Both the position numbers and the translations under genes were made by a program. Below are positions 25,649 to 35,316 of a DNA stretch of 64,000 nucleotides, in pieces. Numbering within the stretch: position 1 is the first letter of the stretch; each line of letters begins with the position of its first letter. The notes beneath the pieces were generated by a model that ran no database searches, was not told where the DNA came from, and saw only the letters and a program-made list of their open reading frames with translations. The DNA lies in NCBI GenBank assembly GCA_028284905.1, contig JANQQU010000036.1, forward strand, positions 1 through 64,000, read 5' to 3'. This DNA is from Calditrichia bacterium (GTDB taxonomy: Bacteria > Calditrichota > Calditrichia > RBG-13-44-9 > J075).

Positions 25649-26521
25649 ATGACCATGACGCAGCATATTAACGAGCAAGACACCCAGATTGATGCACTGG
25701 ATCTGCCATCGGAAACCGCCCTGCGTATTCTGCAGTTATGTGCCGATGTAGAGACGCCGGTTTCCCGGATGGTAAACGTGCTTAGTGCCGATCAAAGTTT
25801 CTTTTCCCAGGTGTTGCGAATTGCGAATTCCAGTTATTTCAATTATCCCAAAGTGGTGCATAATATCGACCGGGCAATCATCGTGATGGGATTCAGCAAT
25901 CTGAAGGAAGTAGCACTGAGTATTGCTTTCCGTCCATTTTTTCTGGAAGAAAACCCCAATGTAAAATTTAATTTTCGCTCGTTGTGGAACCACGCCACAT
26001 TATCGGCAATTGTCGCGAAACATCTGGCCGATAAATACGATCCGGATTATGCCGACATGTATTATGTTGCCGGACTCGTCCATGATATTGGCAAAATAGC
26101 CGCCTCCCGAAATATCCCCAGGGATTTCTACTTCCTGGTAGAAAAAGCCGGTAAAAGCCGAAAGCGATTCCATCAGGCGGAAAGGGAATATCTGAACTTT
26201 CATCATGGCGATATCGGCAGCAAAGTATTGGATCGCTGGCAGCTACCTCCCGCATTGATCAATATGGTTCGCTATCATCATTATCCGGAAGAATTTTCCG
26301 GCGACGCTGAAGACGGCCGAAAAGTGCACCTGATGTTCCTCAGCAATCTGCTCGCCCATTTTATTCATCACGAATTGGACAATCTTGATGAATTGATCGC
26401 AATGGACCCAAAACTGGAAGACTACTTCACACTCAACTCCGCAGAGTTTAAAGAATTGATCCAGGAAGTAACCAGAACGGCAGAAAAACGCCATTCTTTT
26501 TTGGAAATTCATCAACTTTAG
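25649..26521 (+). CDS. HDOD-domain signalling protein
   Basis: A 290-residue protein consisting of one HDOD domain: LPSETALRILQLCADVETPVSRMVNVLSADQSFFSQVLRIANSSYFN in the first 70 residues is the classic start. The HD-like pair remains as HATLSA and GLVHDIGKIA near 150, then HHGDIGSKVL and RYHHYPEE. HDOD proteins act as signalling or scaffold domains in chemotaxis and stress circuits; the full metal set of HD-GYP cyclic-di-GMP phosphodiesterases is absent. ATG 25655 is an equally possible start. A hybrid sensor gene follows after about 100 bp, suggesting a joint pathway. Confidence 0.9.
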   Translation: MTMTQHINEQDTQIDALDLPSETALRILQLCADVETPVSRMVNVLSADQSFFSQVLRIANSSYFNYPKVVHNIDRAIIVMGFSNLKEVALSIAFRPFFLEENPNVKFNFRSLWNHATLSAIVAKHLADKYDPDYADMYYVAGLVHDIGKIAASRNIPRDFYFLVEKAGKSRKRFHQAEREYLNFHHGDIGSKVLDRWQLPPALINMVRYHHYPEEFSGDAEDGRKVHLMFLSNLLAHFIHHELDNLDELIAMDPKLEDYFTLNSAEFKELIQEVTRTAEKRHSFLEIHQL

Positions 26522-26623
26522 CGGATTCTCACTTGATATTTTCCCACGCTATCCGTAATATAATTCAGAAACTACATTAAGGTCGATGTAGTAGGCATGA
26601 TGCGAATCGAAGTTGGTAGGGCA

Positions 26624-28849
26624 ATGGACAGGCAAGCCAATATTACCCAGTATTTTGAGAAGATCCTGGCGTCTTTGACAGAAGTCGGTGAACAAGCGGA
26701 GTTTTTCTCCCGCCTGCAATCGATTGCGGCGGAGATAAAACATCTGGAATCGTTTACCCGGCAATCCCAGCAATCCCTCAATCAGCATATCGACGAGTAC
26801 CGTCAGCAGATCAATCTCTTTTCTGATCTCATTACCTTTCAGGACGAAACGCTCCAGTTCCAATCCGCAGATCAGGTGCAGTCCGCTATCTTTGGCTATC
26901 TTAATGCCAATATGACCTTCGATCATATTCTTATCTGCCTGGAAGGCAACGACCATCATTTCCTGACTGATTCCCCGGATATGAAAGACCTTTACCAGGA
27001 CTTTCTCCATGTCAATAATGGCCGCTCGGTACTGATGGAAGCAGCCCGGTTGATCGACCAGGCGGAAATACTATCCATGGAAGAAGTCTCCGCCCCAACC
27101 GCTGCACTATCCTGGGATTTACTGGACGCCGGCAGCGCGATTCTCTTCCCTTTGAAAATTCGTAATGATCTTTGGGGATTCGGTTTATTAACCCGGCAGC
27201 GACCGCTTTTCGAAACCACCCATAGCGCCTTTATCAACCTGGCGCTGAACTGGATATCATTATTGCTTTACGAACATTACCGCGAGGATACACCTTCCGG
27301 GGGAACAGCAAAACATCCGGATATTCTCGCCGACGTCAAGTATGCCGATTACTTCGAAAAAGGACCATTATATATCTACACGCTGGATCGTAACGGCGTT
27401 ATACTTTATGCTAATTCATCCGGCGTGGACGACAATCCGGTAATCCCCAATGATGCGATCGGGGAAAAGTTCACCTCTTTCTTACCACCGGATCATCGCC
27501 CCGGACTGGAAAAAATTCTTCTCGATTTACAGGATGGCGAATTTCAATCCTACCAGTGCCCCCTGGTCGCCCAGAATGGCAATGTGCGCGTCTGGAAGCT
27601 GTTCATTAATTGTCAGCCATTAAAAGACAACTATTCCATGAAAACCGTTTTTGCGCTCGATACAACTGCCGAATATTACCAGGAATCACTGGCAGTGCGT
27701 AACGAGATTATGGATCAGGTATCGCAATTCTCCCGGGTGATGACTGCTTACCTGAATAATCTGTTAACAGTTATGGTTCCAAATGTCAGTCTGATGAAAA
27801 ACCGCCTTCCCGACACCCATGAGTTGCAAAAGCATCTGCTCCCCATGGAAAAGGCGCTTGGGCAAACCGGCAGTCTGGTGAAAAAGTTTCTGAACTATAA
27901 TCTTGCCGATGTTGATGAACAACAGCGGAAAATCGACTTAAACAAGTTAATCGACGGGCTGGTGACTCGTTTCCAGGTGAAGTATCCTACTAACTTCGAA
28001 TTTCGGGTAGATACCGATCCGGCAATTCCGGCATTACCGGTATTTCCGAAGCGGATTACACAGCTCCTGAAAATATTGCTGCAAAACAGCTTGGAAGCAT
28101 TAAAGGGCAAGTCGGATGGGGTCATCAGTTTCGCAACCCGCTTGGTGAATGTTGATAAAAACAACACTTTACTTCACGATCAGTTTGTGCTTTCCCGCGG
28201 GCATTATATCGAACTATTGGTAGAAGACAATGGCAGTGGGATTGCCACCGCTGCTCAGCCCCATGTTTTTAAACCTTTCTATTCCAACAAAATAAAGAAT
28301 GAGGGTTTGGGCCTCGGATTATACGTTGCTTACAATATCGTCAAGGATATGCGCGGAGAAATATTCCTGAAAAGCGAAGTAGACACGTTTACCCGTTTCT
28401 ATATCTACCTGCCGGTAAAAATGGCGGAGAAATCTAAGTCCACGAAATTGGCGCCCCCTCTGAAAAATGGTCATGCCAAAAAAGCGCAAGCGATATTGGT
28501 CATAGACGACGAGTATAGTATTCGCAGCGTTTTGCAAGAAGTTTTGGAAATGCAGGGATTTACGGTTTACAGTGCAGCGAATGGCCGGGAAGGCGTCGAT
28601 CTTTTCCAGGCAAACAGCGGCCAGATCGATTTGGTTCTGCTCGACATGGTAATGCCGGAAATGGATGGCAAAACAGCGTTTAAGGCGATACGTGAGATCA
28701 AGCCCGAGCAAAAGTTTATTATTATGAGCGGTTACAGCAAACAGGAAGATATTCTGGAAATTAGCGGTAACGGCAACGCCCCACCCTTTATGGGCAAACC
28801 CTTCCAGATTAAGGAGATTTTGAAAGAGATTCAGGCTATTCTTCATTAG
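26624..28849 (+). CDS. Hybrid sensor with degenerate H-box (His replaced by Ala) and receiver
   Basis: A 741-residue soluble protein. It has an N-terminal coiled stretch (1-75), a GAF-like region (about 80-220), a PAS-like region (about 245-365), a kinase core and a C-terminal receiver (about 635-740). The core keeps the ATP-site boxes N (LLQNSLEALKG), G1 (VEDNGSGIA) and G2 (EGLGLGLYVAY). The H-box, expected as AHDFNNLL, reads TAYLNNLLTVM, so Ala375 replaces the phospho-acceptor His. The receiver keeps DDE, Asp in LLDMVMPEMDG and Lys in GKPF. It may bind ATP without autophosphorylating. ATG 26624 (AGGG upstream) is chosen; ATG 26597 is possible. Confidence 0.85.
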   Translation: MDRQANITQYFEKILASLTEVGEQAEFFSRLQSIAAEIKHLESFTRQSQQSLNQHIDEYRQQINLFSDLITFQDETLQFQSADQVQSAIFGYLNANMTFDHILICLEGNDHHFLTDSPDMKDLYQDFLHVNNGRSVLMEAARLIDQAEILSMEEVSAPTAALSWDLLDAGSAILFPLKIRNDLWGFGLLTRQRPLFETTHSAFINLALNWISLLLYEHYREDTPSGGTAKHPDILADVKYADYFEKGPLYIYTLDRNGVILYANSSGVDDNPVIPNDAIGEKFTSFLPPDHRPGLEKILLDLQDGEFQSYQCPLVAQNGNVRVWKLFINCQPLKDNYSMKTVFALDTTAEYYQESLAVRNEIMDQVSQFSRVMTAYLNNLLTVMVPNVSLMKNRLPDTHELQKHLLPMEKALGQTGSLVKKFLNYNLADVDEQQRKIDLNKLIDGLVTRFQVKYPTNFEFRVDTDPAIPALPVFPKRITQLLKILLQNSLEALKGKSDGVISFATRLVNVDKNNTLLHDQFVLSRGHYIELLVEDNGSGIATAAQPHVFKPFYSNKIKNEGLGLGLYVAYNIVKDMRGEIFLKSEVDTFTRFYIYLPVKMAEKSKSTKLAPPLKNGHAKKAQAILVIDDEYSIRSVLQEVLEMQGFTVYSAANGREGVDLFQANSGQIDLVLLDMVMPEMDGKTAFKAIREIKPEQKFIIMSGYSKQEDILEISGNGNAPPFMGKPFQIKEILKEIQAILH

Positions 28850-28883
28850 CAGCGAAATAGCATCCCCAACTAAAACTCACCTT

Positions 28884-30821
28884 TTACTTATCTTTCAAAG
28901 CGATTACCAATTTCTTGCCGTCAAAACGGCAATGATTGTTGGCCATAGGAAACGCCCGGCGGCACTTTGGGCAATACTGCTTTAGGCTATCGGTATCGAA
29001 TGTCGATTTCTGCCCCAGCCAGTCCTTACGAAATTGCTTTATCTCCTCGCTAACTGCCAACCCGGTAAATTCATAAGTAACCAACTCCAACTGGGGATTT
29101 TTCCCGATTAGCAATTCTCCCGTTTTCTTCACCCCGTTTTTCTCGAAAGTAATTGCAATAGCGTCCCCTGGCTTATGCTTTTCCAGTTGCTTCCGGAAGG
29201 CTTTTTTACTTTTCAAGGAATCACCGCCAAACGTTAGCAGAACGTCATTTTTGTCCAACCCAGCTTCATACAATGGTGTGCCGACCAACGTGCGGCGATT
29301 CAGCGTTGCTTTTCCCTTTTTAAACGTTGCGTCGATACGCCCAATCCAGGGGGCATCTTTTTCTTTCAATCGCAACAACAGGCCGGCGGATTTTAATTGG
29401 GCCGCATAGTCCGGCAGTTCGCTGCCGTGGACATATTTTTGAAAAAAATCATCAGCGAATGCTGCATCGCCAGTGACCGTCCCCAGCAATTTCTGTAGAT
29501 CATCGTTGGTGTACGGTTGCTCCGTTTTACCAAAACTTTCCCAGGTTGCTCTCATAAAATCGTCGAGGGATTTCCCGGGGAAACGGCGGCGCATTTCCAA
29601 ATCGAGCGCCAGGCCAATCGCTGCGCCATAAGCATAGTAGGAAATGAAAGTATTGCTGAAGTTCTTTTCATCCACGGAGACAGCGGCATCGGAAAAAGGG
29701 GCGCGCTGACTCATTCCTGCCGGCCCAAAGTAGCGGTGCCCAGGAGAATTGATAATCCGGTTCAGTAGCTTCCCCGCTTCCCGGGCATATTTGTCAATAT
29801 CGATGATTGCCGCCCGCTGCAGAATCAGGTAATCATAATAGCTGGTAAATCCTTCCGCAAACCACAATTCCGCAGACATGTTCGCCCGGCTAAAATCAAA
29901 TGGTTCCAGCGATTTCGGACGAATGCGTTCCACATTCCAGACATGGAGAAATTCGTGAGCAACCGTCCAGAGGTGAATTTTCGAATGGGTGCTCAATGGA
30001 TCGACATCGGTGAGAATCGTCGAATTACGATGTTCCATGCCATCGCCATCCGCGCCCGGCAGGTAATCGGCAATAAATGTATAAGTACCGGTTTCGAATA
30101 CAGGCGCTTCCCCAAAAATCGCGATCGATTCCTCAACCACTGCTTTGGTCATTTCCGTATAAGTATCTAGCTCTTTTGCTGTTCCCTGATGATGTACTGC
30201 CAGTCGATAGCGTTGCTCCCGCTGCCCGTCATCATGCGTCCATTCCCGCAGCTGAAATGCGCTGATTTCCGTCGGGCTATCCATAAAATAGGCGAGGTTG
30301 GGGGCCGTAAAAACATCTGATTGTTCGGTCGGGAATAGCTGTGTGGCGATTTTCCAATACCTTACCGGTTTCTGAAAATGAATTTCGATCGGGCGATCTT
30401 TTAGCGCATCCGCCCACATAAACGTTGCCGGCATATTCATATGCGCATGGGTGTTATCGATGGCGAGATAAGTGCCATCACACTGATCCCCGAATATGGT
30501 ATACTGAAGTTTTACGGTGCCGTCATGCCCCTTAATTTTCCATTGGTGCGGATTCGGGCGTTCCAGTGGTAATACAGCGCCAGTGCCGTTAAATGCCCGC
30601 ACATTATAAACATTTTTGGCAAACTCATGTAATGCATAACGCCCCGGAGAAGAGCGGCTCATGGAAACTAATAACGGATCATCACTTAGCTCCGGAAATG
30701 TTATCGACACTTCTCCTTCATGATGGGCAGCGTTTTCGAAAGAGATGGTATATTTCACCGGCGATTGGGCCAGTATTAATGTGCTGGAGAATAACGAGAA
30801 CATCAGGCGAAAAAAAGTCAT
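28884..30821 (-). CDS. M61-family glycyl aminopeptidase-like protein with PDZ domain
   Basis: A 645-residue secreted protein with signal peptide (MFSLFSSTLILAQ). It has an N-terminal beta-rich region, the M61 catalytic domain with zinc motif HEFLHVWNVERIRP near residue 295 and the third-ligand helix WFAEGFTSYYDYL near 325, and a PDZ domain near 500-590 (TPLYEAGLDKNDVLLTFGG). The last 35 residues add a zinc-ribbon-like CPKC...HCRFDGKK, uncommon in the family. M61 enzymes release N-terminal glycine or alanine. It converges on the hybrid sensor gene. Confidence 0.9.
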   Translation of the reverse strand: MTFFRLMFSLFSSTLILAQSPVKYTISFENAAHHEGEVSITFPELSDDPLLVSMSRSSPGRYALHEFAKNVYNVRAFNGTGAVLPLERPNPHQWKIKGHDGTVKLQYTIFGDQCDGTYLAIDNTHAHMNMPATFMWADALKDRPIEIHFQKPVRYWKIATQLFPTEQSDVFTAPNLAYFMDSPTEISAFQLREWTHDDGQREQRYRLAVHHQGTAKELDTYTEMTKAVVEESIAIFGEAPVFETGTYTFIADYLPGADGDGMEHRNSTILTDVDPLSTHSKIHLWTVAHEFLHVWNVERIRPKSLEPFDFSRANMSAELWFAEGFTSYYDYLILQRAAIIDIDKYAREAGKLLNRIINSPGHRYFGPAGMSQRAPFSDAAVSVDEKNFSNTFISYYAYGAAIGLALDLEMRRRFPGKSLDDFMRATWESFGKTEQPYTNDDLQKLLGTVTGDAAFADDFFQKYVHGSELPDYAAQLKSAGLLLRLKEKDAPWIGRIDATFKKGKATLNRRTLVGTPLYEAGLDKNDVLLTFGGDSLKSKKAFRKQLEKHKPGDAIAITFEKNGVKKTGELLIGKNPQLELVTYEFTGLAVSEEIKQFRKDWLGQKSTFDTDSLKQYCPKCRRAFPMANNHCRFDGKKLVIALKDK

Positions 30822-30984
30822 CAGGCATCCTTATAGATTGGTTTTCTGCTGCCAATATATTCCACCATTTTCTGAAAACAAAAATTGAATGCGGAAAATT
30901 AAGAATTGGTGGCAGAGAGGCCCCGACAGCAAAAAGAATGCTCACCAGAAACCGTTACCGGGAATGTTTAAAACATTGAAAAGA

Positions 30985-32076
30985 TTAAGCAGGTTTGCGA
31001 CGAAGAGAGACGATTAAATCGATGATAGCAAAAATACAGGCCAACAACATGAGAACGAAACTAATGTAGATACCGGTCTTTGTAGAGATCAGTAATATCG
31101 GCTCAGGATAATCAAAGATCAGGTAATGCGCAAAACTGAGCAGCAGGACAATCAGAAAATTTCGAGCCGTAATCAACTTATCGAGAAATGTATCAATATT
31201 ACGGTTCTTCAAAAAGTTCATAAACGCCGACCAATTGAGGAAAAACAGGTATATCGGCAAAATATTCGCGAAAGTAATATTCAGCATCAGCAAGTTGACA
31301 AAATGAAACAGTATGGCAATCAGGATAAAGAAACGGAATGTCGGCTTATGGAAAATTGCCGGCAAAAATAACAGCTCCCAAATAACTGCGCCGTAATCGA
31401 AAAATTCCCAGAAAAGCACGTTCTTAAACGTGACGAAAAACGGTAAGAGAAACATATCCCTGCCCACAGCATGATAATAGCGGTCAACATGCGCATAGAC
31501 GGCCTGATACGATGGATCCAGATATCCGGAAAAAAGTTTGGGGACCGCGGCGGAAAAAAGAACGAATCCATAAATTACCGCCAGTAAAGTAATCGGCCAA
31601 TAATGAATCTCATTGGAGGAATTATTTCCCTGTTTGCTATCCAGAGAGTAAACAGCACCCCAATTTGAAAAACTCATAATAATCGGGATAATCGTAAAAA
31701 AGAGGGTATCATGATTAATCTTGCCGAATGAATAAATAAAATTCAGATTGAGGATTAGTAACGGCGTAATCAGGATTGAGACCAGGCGGGTCCGGTATCC
31801 GAAAAGCAGGCAGGTATAAAGCAAGCAGATCATCGCACCGGAGATGGTAAAAAATGCAGCATTCGGGAATCCGGAAAAGAATACGCCGGCAATGCTGATT
31901 TCCGGAGGATCAAAGAAGTAATCCGGCACCTGGCTTATCCAGCCAAATCTTGGAAAACCGGTAATCAAGATCATGTATGCCGCATAAAAGATACGCAGCA
32001 TTGCCAGGCTTTCCGGGCTGCTTCGAAAGGTATCAAATACCCAATTGTCAAATTTATCGATAAGTGTGCTATTCAT
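30985..32076 (-). CDS. HTTM-domain membrane protein (vitamin K carboxylase-like fold)
   Basis: A 363-residue integral membrane protein with eight or more predicted segments. LAMLRIFYAAYMILI near residue 25, the loop with PDYFFDPPE, and NHDTLFFTIIPIIMSFSNWG follow the HTTM (horizontally transferred transmembrane) family, distant relatives of vitamin K-dependent gamma-glutamyl carboxylase. Bacterial members are mostly uncharacterised. The upstream gene ends 7 bp before its start, so the two are an operon and perhaps a complex. Confidence 0.8.
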   Translation of the reverse strand: MNSTLIDKFDNWVFDTFRSSPESLAMLRIFYAAYMILITGFPRFGWISQVPDYFFDPPEISIAGVFFSGFPNAAFFTISGAMICLLYTCLLFGYRTRLVSILITPLLILNLNFIYSFGKINHDTLFFTIIPIIMSFSNWGAVYSLDSKQGNNSSNEIHYWPITLLAVIYGFVLFSAAVPKLFSGYLDPSYQAVYAHVDRYYHAVGRDMFLLPFFVTFKNVLFWEFFDYGAVIWELLFLPAIFHKPTFRFFILIAILFHFVNLLMLNITFANILPIYLFFLNWSAFMNFLKNRNIDTFLDKLITARNFLIVLLLSFAHYLIFDYPEPILLISTKTGIYISFVLMLLACIFAIIDLIVSLRRKPA

Positions 32077-32083
32077 AATCCGG

Positions 32084-32545
32084 TTACTGTAGATTTACTG
32101 CAAAACTTTTGTCATAACTGCGATTGATTTGATTATTCGCATCACGGACATAATCATACCATTTTACTTTAAAAGCATCGATATCCGTTCGGCCGGACAT
32201 GCCGCTAATGCGTTCCTTCAAATATTCCTTTAACTGCGCTCTTTGCTGCTCGGTAAATTCTGAAAAAATAGCCTGTGTTTTCATCTTGTTACGAAGGATG
32301 CGCTCGTGGAGAAAAACCGGCATAGGGCGAAACAGTTCATTGATATCGACTGCGCTGGAATCGCCATCGGCGAAATACGCCCAGCATTCCGGCTTATCGA
32401 AGCGGAATTCAGCATCCGGTACTTTTGCAAAAGAAGGGAAAATAAAGGAAGGGTACGGTTCTGAGAATTTCTTCCCGATAAACAATTGCAAAAACAGGAA
32501 TGGAAATATTAGCAAAAACAGCAACCTGACATGACTCTTTTTCAC
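32084..32545 (-). CDS. Hypothetical single-span membrane or exported protein, HTTM partner
   Basis: A 153-residue protein with an N-terminal hydrophobic segment (VRLLFLLIFPFLFLQLFIG) after a basic start, acting as anchor or uncleaved signal. The rest is soluble, ends in a helical stretch (EQQRAQLKEYLKERISGM, later WYDYVRDANNQI), and would face the periplasm. I do not recognise a family. Small proteins of this layout next to HTTM genes suggest a dedicated subunit, which is inference from contiguity (7-bp gap). Confidence 0.7.
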   Translation of the reverse strand: MKKSHVRLLFLLIFPFLFLQLFIGKKFSEPYPSFIFPSFAKVPDAEFRFDKPECWAYFADGDSSAVDINELFRPMPVFLHERILRNKMKTQAIFSEFTEQQRAQLKEYLKERISGMSGRTDIDAFKVKWYDYVRDANNQINRSYDKSFAVNLQ

Positions 32546-32831
32546 TATTGCAACTCCAGCCTATATCCACTTAATCCCCTACGACGGAAATCGAACAATT
32601 TGTTATATGCAATCCAATCTCAAAGGGATATTACCATCATCTATATTCACAGGTGTTTCTATTTTTTGCAATTGTTGTATTCAGATTAAGTAAAGATTAT
32701 TTCATTGTCAAATCCTTTTTGACAGAGCGCTCTTCAGCAGAAAAGACGCAACGCTCCCACATCCCAGTGAAACTTATTTGTCTCAGATTCGAAGTCTTAT
32801 TATTCCATCAATAACATCAGGGGTTTCTATT

Positions 32832-35210
32832 ATGATCAGGAATAGTATCGTTACTGCCTTGCGAAGTATCTTCCGGCATAAAGGATTTGCGTTTATCAAT
32901 ATCGCCGGACTGAGTATCGGGATGGTATGTTTTCTTTTTATCGGTCTGTATGTATTGGATGAATTCAGCTACGACCGTTATCATGAAAATAGCGACCGTA
33001 TTTACCGGGTCGTTCCGGATTTGCATACTTCTGCTGGCATACGGGAATTAGCGCAAAGCGGTCCACCGGTTGCGCCGGGTTTGCGCGATGAGTTTCCGGA
33101 AGTCAGTCATAGCGTTCGTTTTCTGCGGGGCAATGGCCTGTTTCTGGTTGGCGAGAAGAGATTTCAGGAAAACCAGGTACTTTATGCTGATGATAGCGTT
33201 TTCGATATTTTCACATTTCCTTTCATTCAGGGAGATCCTGCAACAGCATTAGAAGCACCAAACAGTGTGGTTATCTCCCGGGAAATCGCCACAAAATATT
33301 TTGGCAAGAAAAATCCCATGGCGCAAGTGATTACCCGGAATGATGGGACAGTTTTTGTTGTACGGGGCGTTATGGAAAACCTGCCTGCCAATTCTCACTT
33401 CCGGTTTGATATGCTCCTCTCCATGAATTATTTAGCGCAGGAAGCGGCGGACTTAATGCACAGTTGGGATGCTTTCATTTTTCCCAGCTATATTTTACTT
33501 GCAGAAAACAGTTCAGTGGCAGCCCTGACAGCAAAGCTGCCAGATTTCCTCGCCCGCCATCATGGCCCGGATTACGGCGTTTCCCTCCATCTTCAACCAC
33601 TGAGCGATATTTACTTGCATTCCCAGCGCCGCGGGGAAAACGGAGTGCGTGGCAGTTACGGTTCGCTCCTGATTTTCATTGCAATCGCCCTGGCAATATT
33701 GATTCTCGCCTGTGTTAATTTTGTTAATCTTACCACCGCCCGCGCAGTGGATCGTGCCCGGGAGGTGAGCATTCGAAAAGTGATTGGTGCCTACCGCTAT
33801 CAGCTTATCCGTCAATTTCTGATTGAATCGCTGCTGGTAAGTGTCTTTGCATTCTTACTGGCCGGTTTGCTCTACCTGGCGATTCAGCCGTTATTTGTGC
33901 AATTAGCGGGAAAAACAATCTCAATTACTACGGCAAGCGCAGCGCCATTACTTTACCTACTCCCCGCCCTTGTGTTGTTAATTGCAATTTTCGCTGGTGG
34001 ATATCCGGCATTTCATCTCTCCGGATTTTTATCACTGGATGCCTTGAAAGGCGGGTTTCACGCCAGCAGCAAAGGCACCCGGCTGCGCAAGGGACTGGTG
34101 ATTTTTCAGTTCAGCATCACCCTGATGTTATTAATCGGCACCCTAATCGTAAACAAGCAGCTGGATCATTTTCGCGGGCAGCACCTGGGTTTTGACAGCG
34201 AGGAGATGCTGGTCATCAATTTTCGCGGAAACCCGGCCGTCGTCGAAAATTATCCGGTCATTCGCCAGGCATTGCTTGCCCACCCGGCCGTTAAAGCAGT
34301 GAGTGCGTCCGATAGAACGCCGGGCGGCGGTGTAACCTCCACCGGCATTGGCATGGTTCAGGACGGCGATACACTGGGAGGAATCTTCGGGCGTTATGCA
34401 GTGGATGAAAATTTTATTGACAACTACAATATTCAATTATCCGCCGGCCGGGCCTTTTCACCTGCTTTTAGCACCGACAACAGCGAAGCTGTGATTATCA
34501 ACGAAGCGGCAGTTGACTACTTCGGCTGGTCTTCTCCGGGAGAAAGCCTCGGGAAAACGTTGATTGGTATTCACGATACTGACAGCCGGATCGTCGGCGT
34601 CGTTAAAAATTTTAACTTCAACTCACTCCATTCCCGTATTGAACCGCTCTACATGATTTATGCGCCGGAGCGTTATCGCTCCCTTTCCCTGCGGCTCGAA
34701 ACGGCAAATTTGAATCGCACCATCAACGATTTGCAGGCAATTTGGGATCGACAGGTGCAGGAGCAACCGTTTGATTATTTTTTCCTCAACCAGCAGTTGG
34801 CGCAGCAATACCGTGCCGAACAACAGTTTAGCAAAGTTGTCGCTGTCTTTTCGATTCTGGCGATTATAATCGCCTGCCTGGGCATACTCGGCCTGGCCAC
34901 TTTTGAAGCACGGCAGCGTACCCGGGAAATTGGTATACGAAAAGTACTGGGCGCCTCTTTCACTCAGTTGCTGGCGTTGCTCTCGAAAGATTTCATAAAG
35001 CTGGTACTCTTTGCAAATATTATTGCCTGGCCAGTGATTTACTGGTTTTCCGCTCAATGGCTCCAATCATTTGCCTATCGGGCGGATATAAGTATCGGCA
35101 TATTTGTACTAGCAGGTGCAGCGACGCTTTTGTTGGCAATAGCAACAATCAGTTATCTGACCTTTCGGACGGCCATGGCAAATCCAGTCCATGCACTACG
35201 GAATGAATAA
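32832..35210 (+). CDS. MacB/FtsX-type ABC transporter permease
   Basis: A 792-residue permease with duplicated architecture: N-terminal membrane segment and MacB-type periplasmic domain (ALRSIFRHKGFAFINIAGLSIGM start), an FtsX block of three segments near 285-430 beginning TTARAVDRAREVSIRKVIGA, a second periplasmic domain, and a final FtsX block starting FEARQRTREIGIRKVLGAS. No ATPase gene is adjacent, so it must use one encoded elsewhere. ATG 32832 with AGGGG upstream and the MIRNSIVTALRS start is preferred over 32778. Such permeases serve as mechanotransmitters for export or lipoprotein handling, often antimicrobial efflux. Confidence 0.92.
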   Translation: MIRNSIVTALRSIFRHKGFAFINIAGLSIGMVCFLFIGLYVLDEFSYDRYHENSDRIYRVVPDLHTSAGIRELAQSGPPVAPGLRDEFPEVSHSVRFLRGNGLFLVGEKRFQENQVLYADDSVFDIFTFPFIQGDPATALEAPNSVVISREIATKYFGKKNPMAQVITRNDGTVFVVRGVMENLPANSHFRFDMLLSMNYLAQEAADLMHSWDAFIFPSYILLAENSSVAALTAKLPDFLARHHGPDYGVSLHLQPLSDIYLHSQRRGENGVRGSYGSLLIFIAIALAILILACVNFVNLTTARAVDRAREVSIRKVIGAYRYQLIRQFLIESLLVSVFAFLLAGLLYLAIQPLFVQLAGKTISITTASAAPLLYLLPALVLLIAIFAGGYPAFHLSGFLSLDALKGGFHASSKGTRLRKGLVIFQFSITLMLLIGTLIVNKQLDHFRGQHLGFDSEEMLVINFRGNPAVVENYPVIRQALLAHPAVKAVSASDRTPGGGVTSTGIGMVQDGDTLGGIFGRYAVDENFIDNYNIQLSAGRAFSPAFSTDNSEAVIINEAAVDYFGWSSPGESLGKTLIGIHDTDSRIVGVVKNFNFNSLHSRIEPLYMIYAPERYRSLSLRLETANLNRTINDLQAIWDRQVQEQPFDYFFLNQQLAQQYRAEQQFSKVVAVFSILAIIIACLGILGLATFEARQRTREIGIRKVLGASFTQLLALLSKDFIKLVLFANIIAWPVIYWFSAQWLQSFAYRADISIGIFVLAGAATLLLAIATISYLTFRTAMANPVHALRNE

Positions 35211-35316
35211 GCAGAGGAATAACAGTAGCAGTTTAAACTCTGAACTCTGAACTTAACTTTGATTCTCCACAGCAATCGATTATCTTCATGACTGCAAACG
35301 AATATGGAGATGAACT

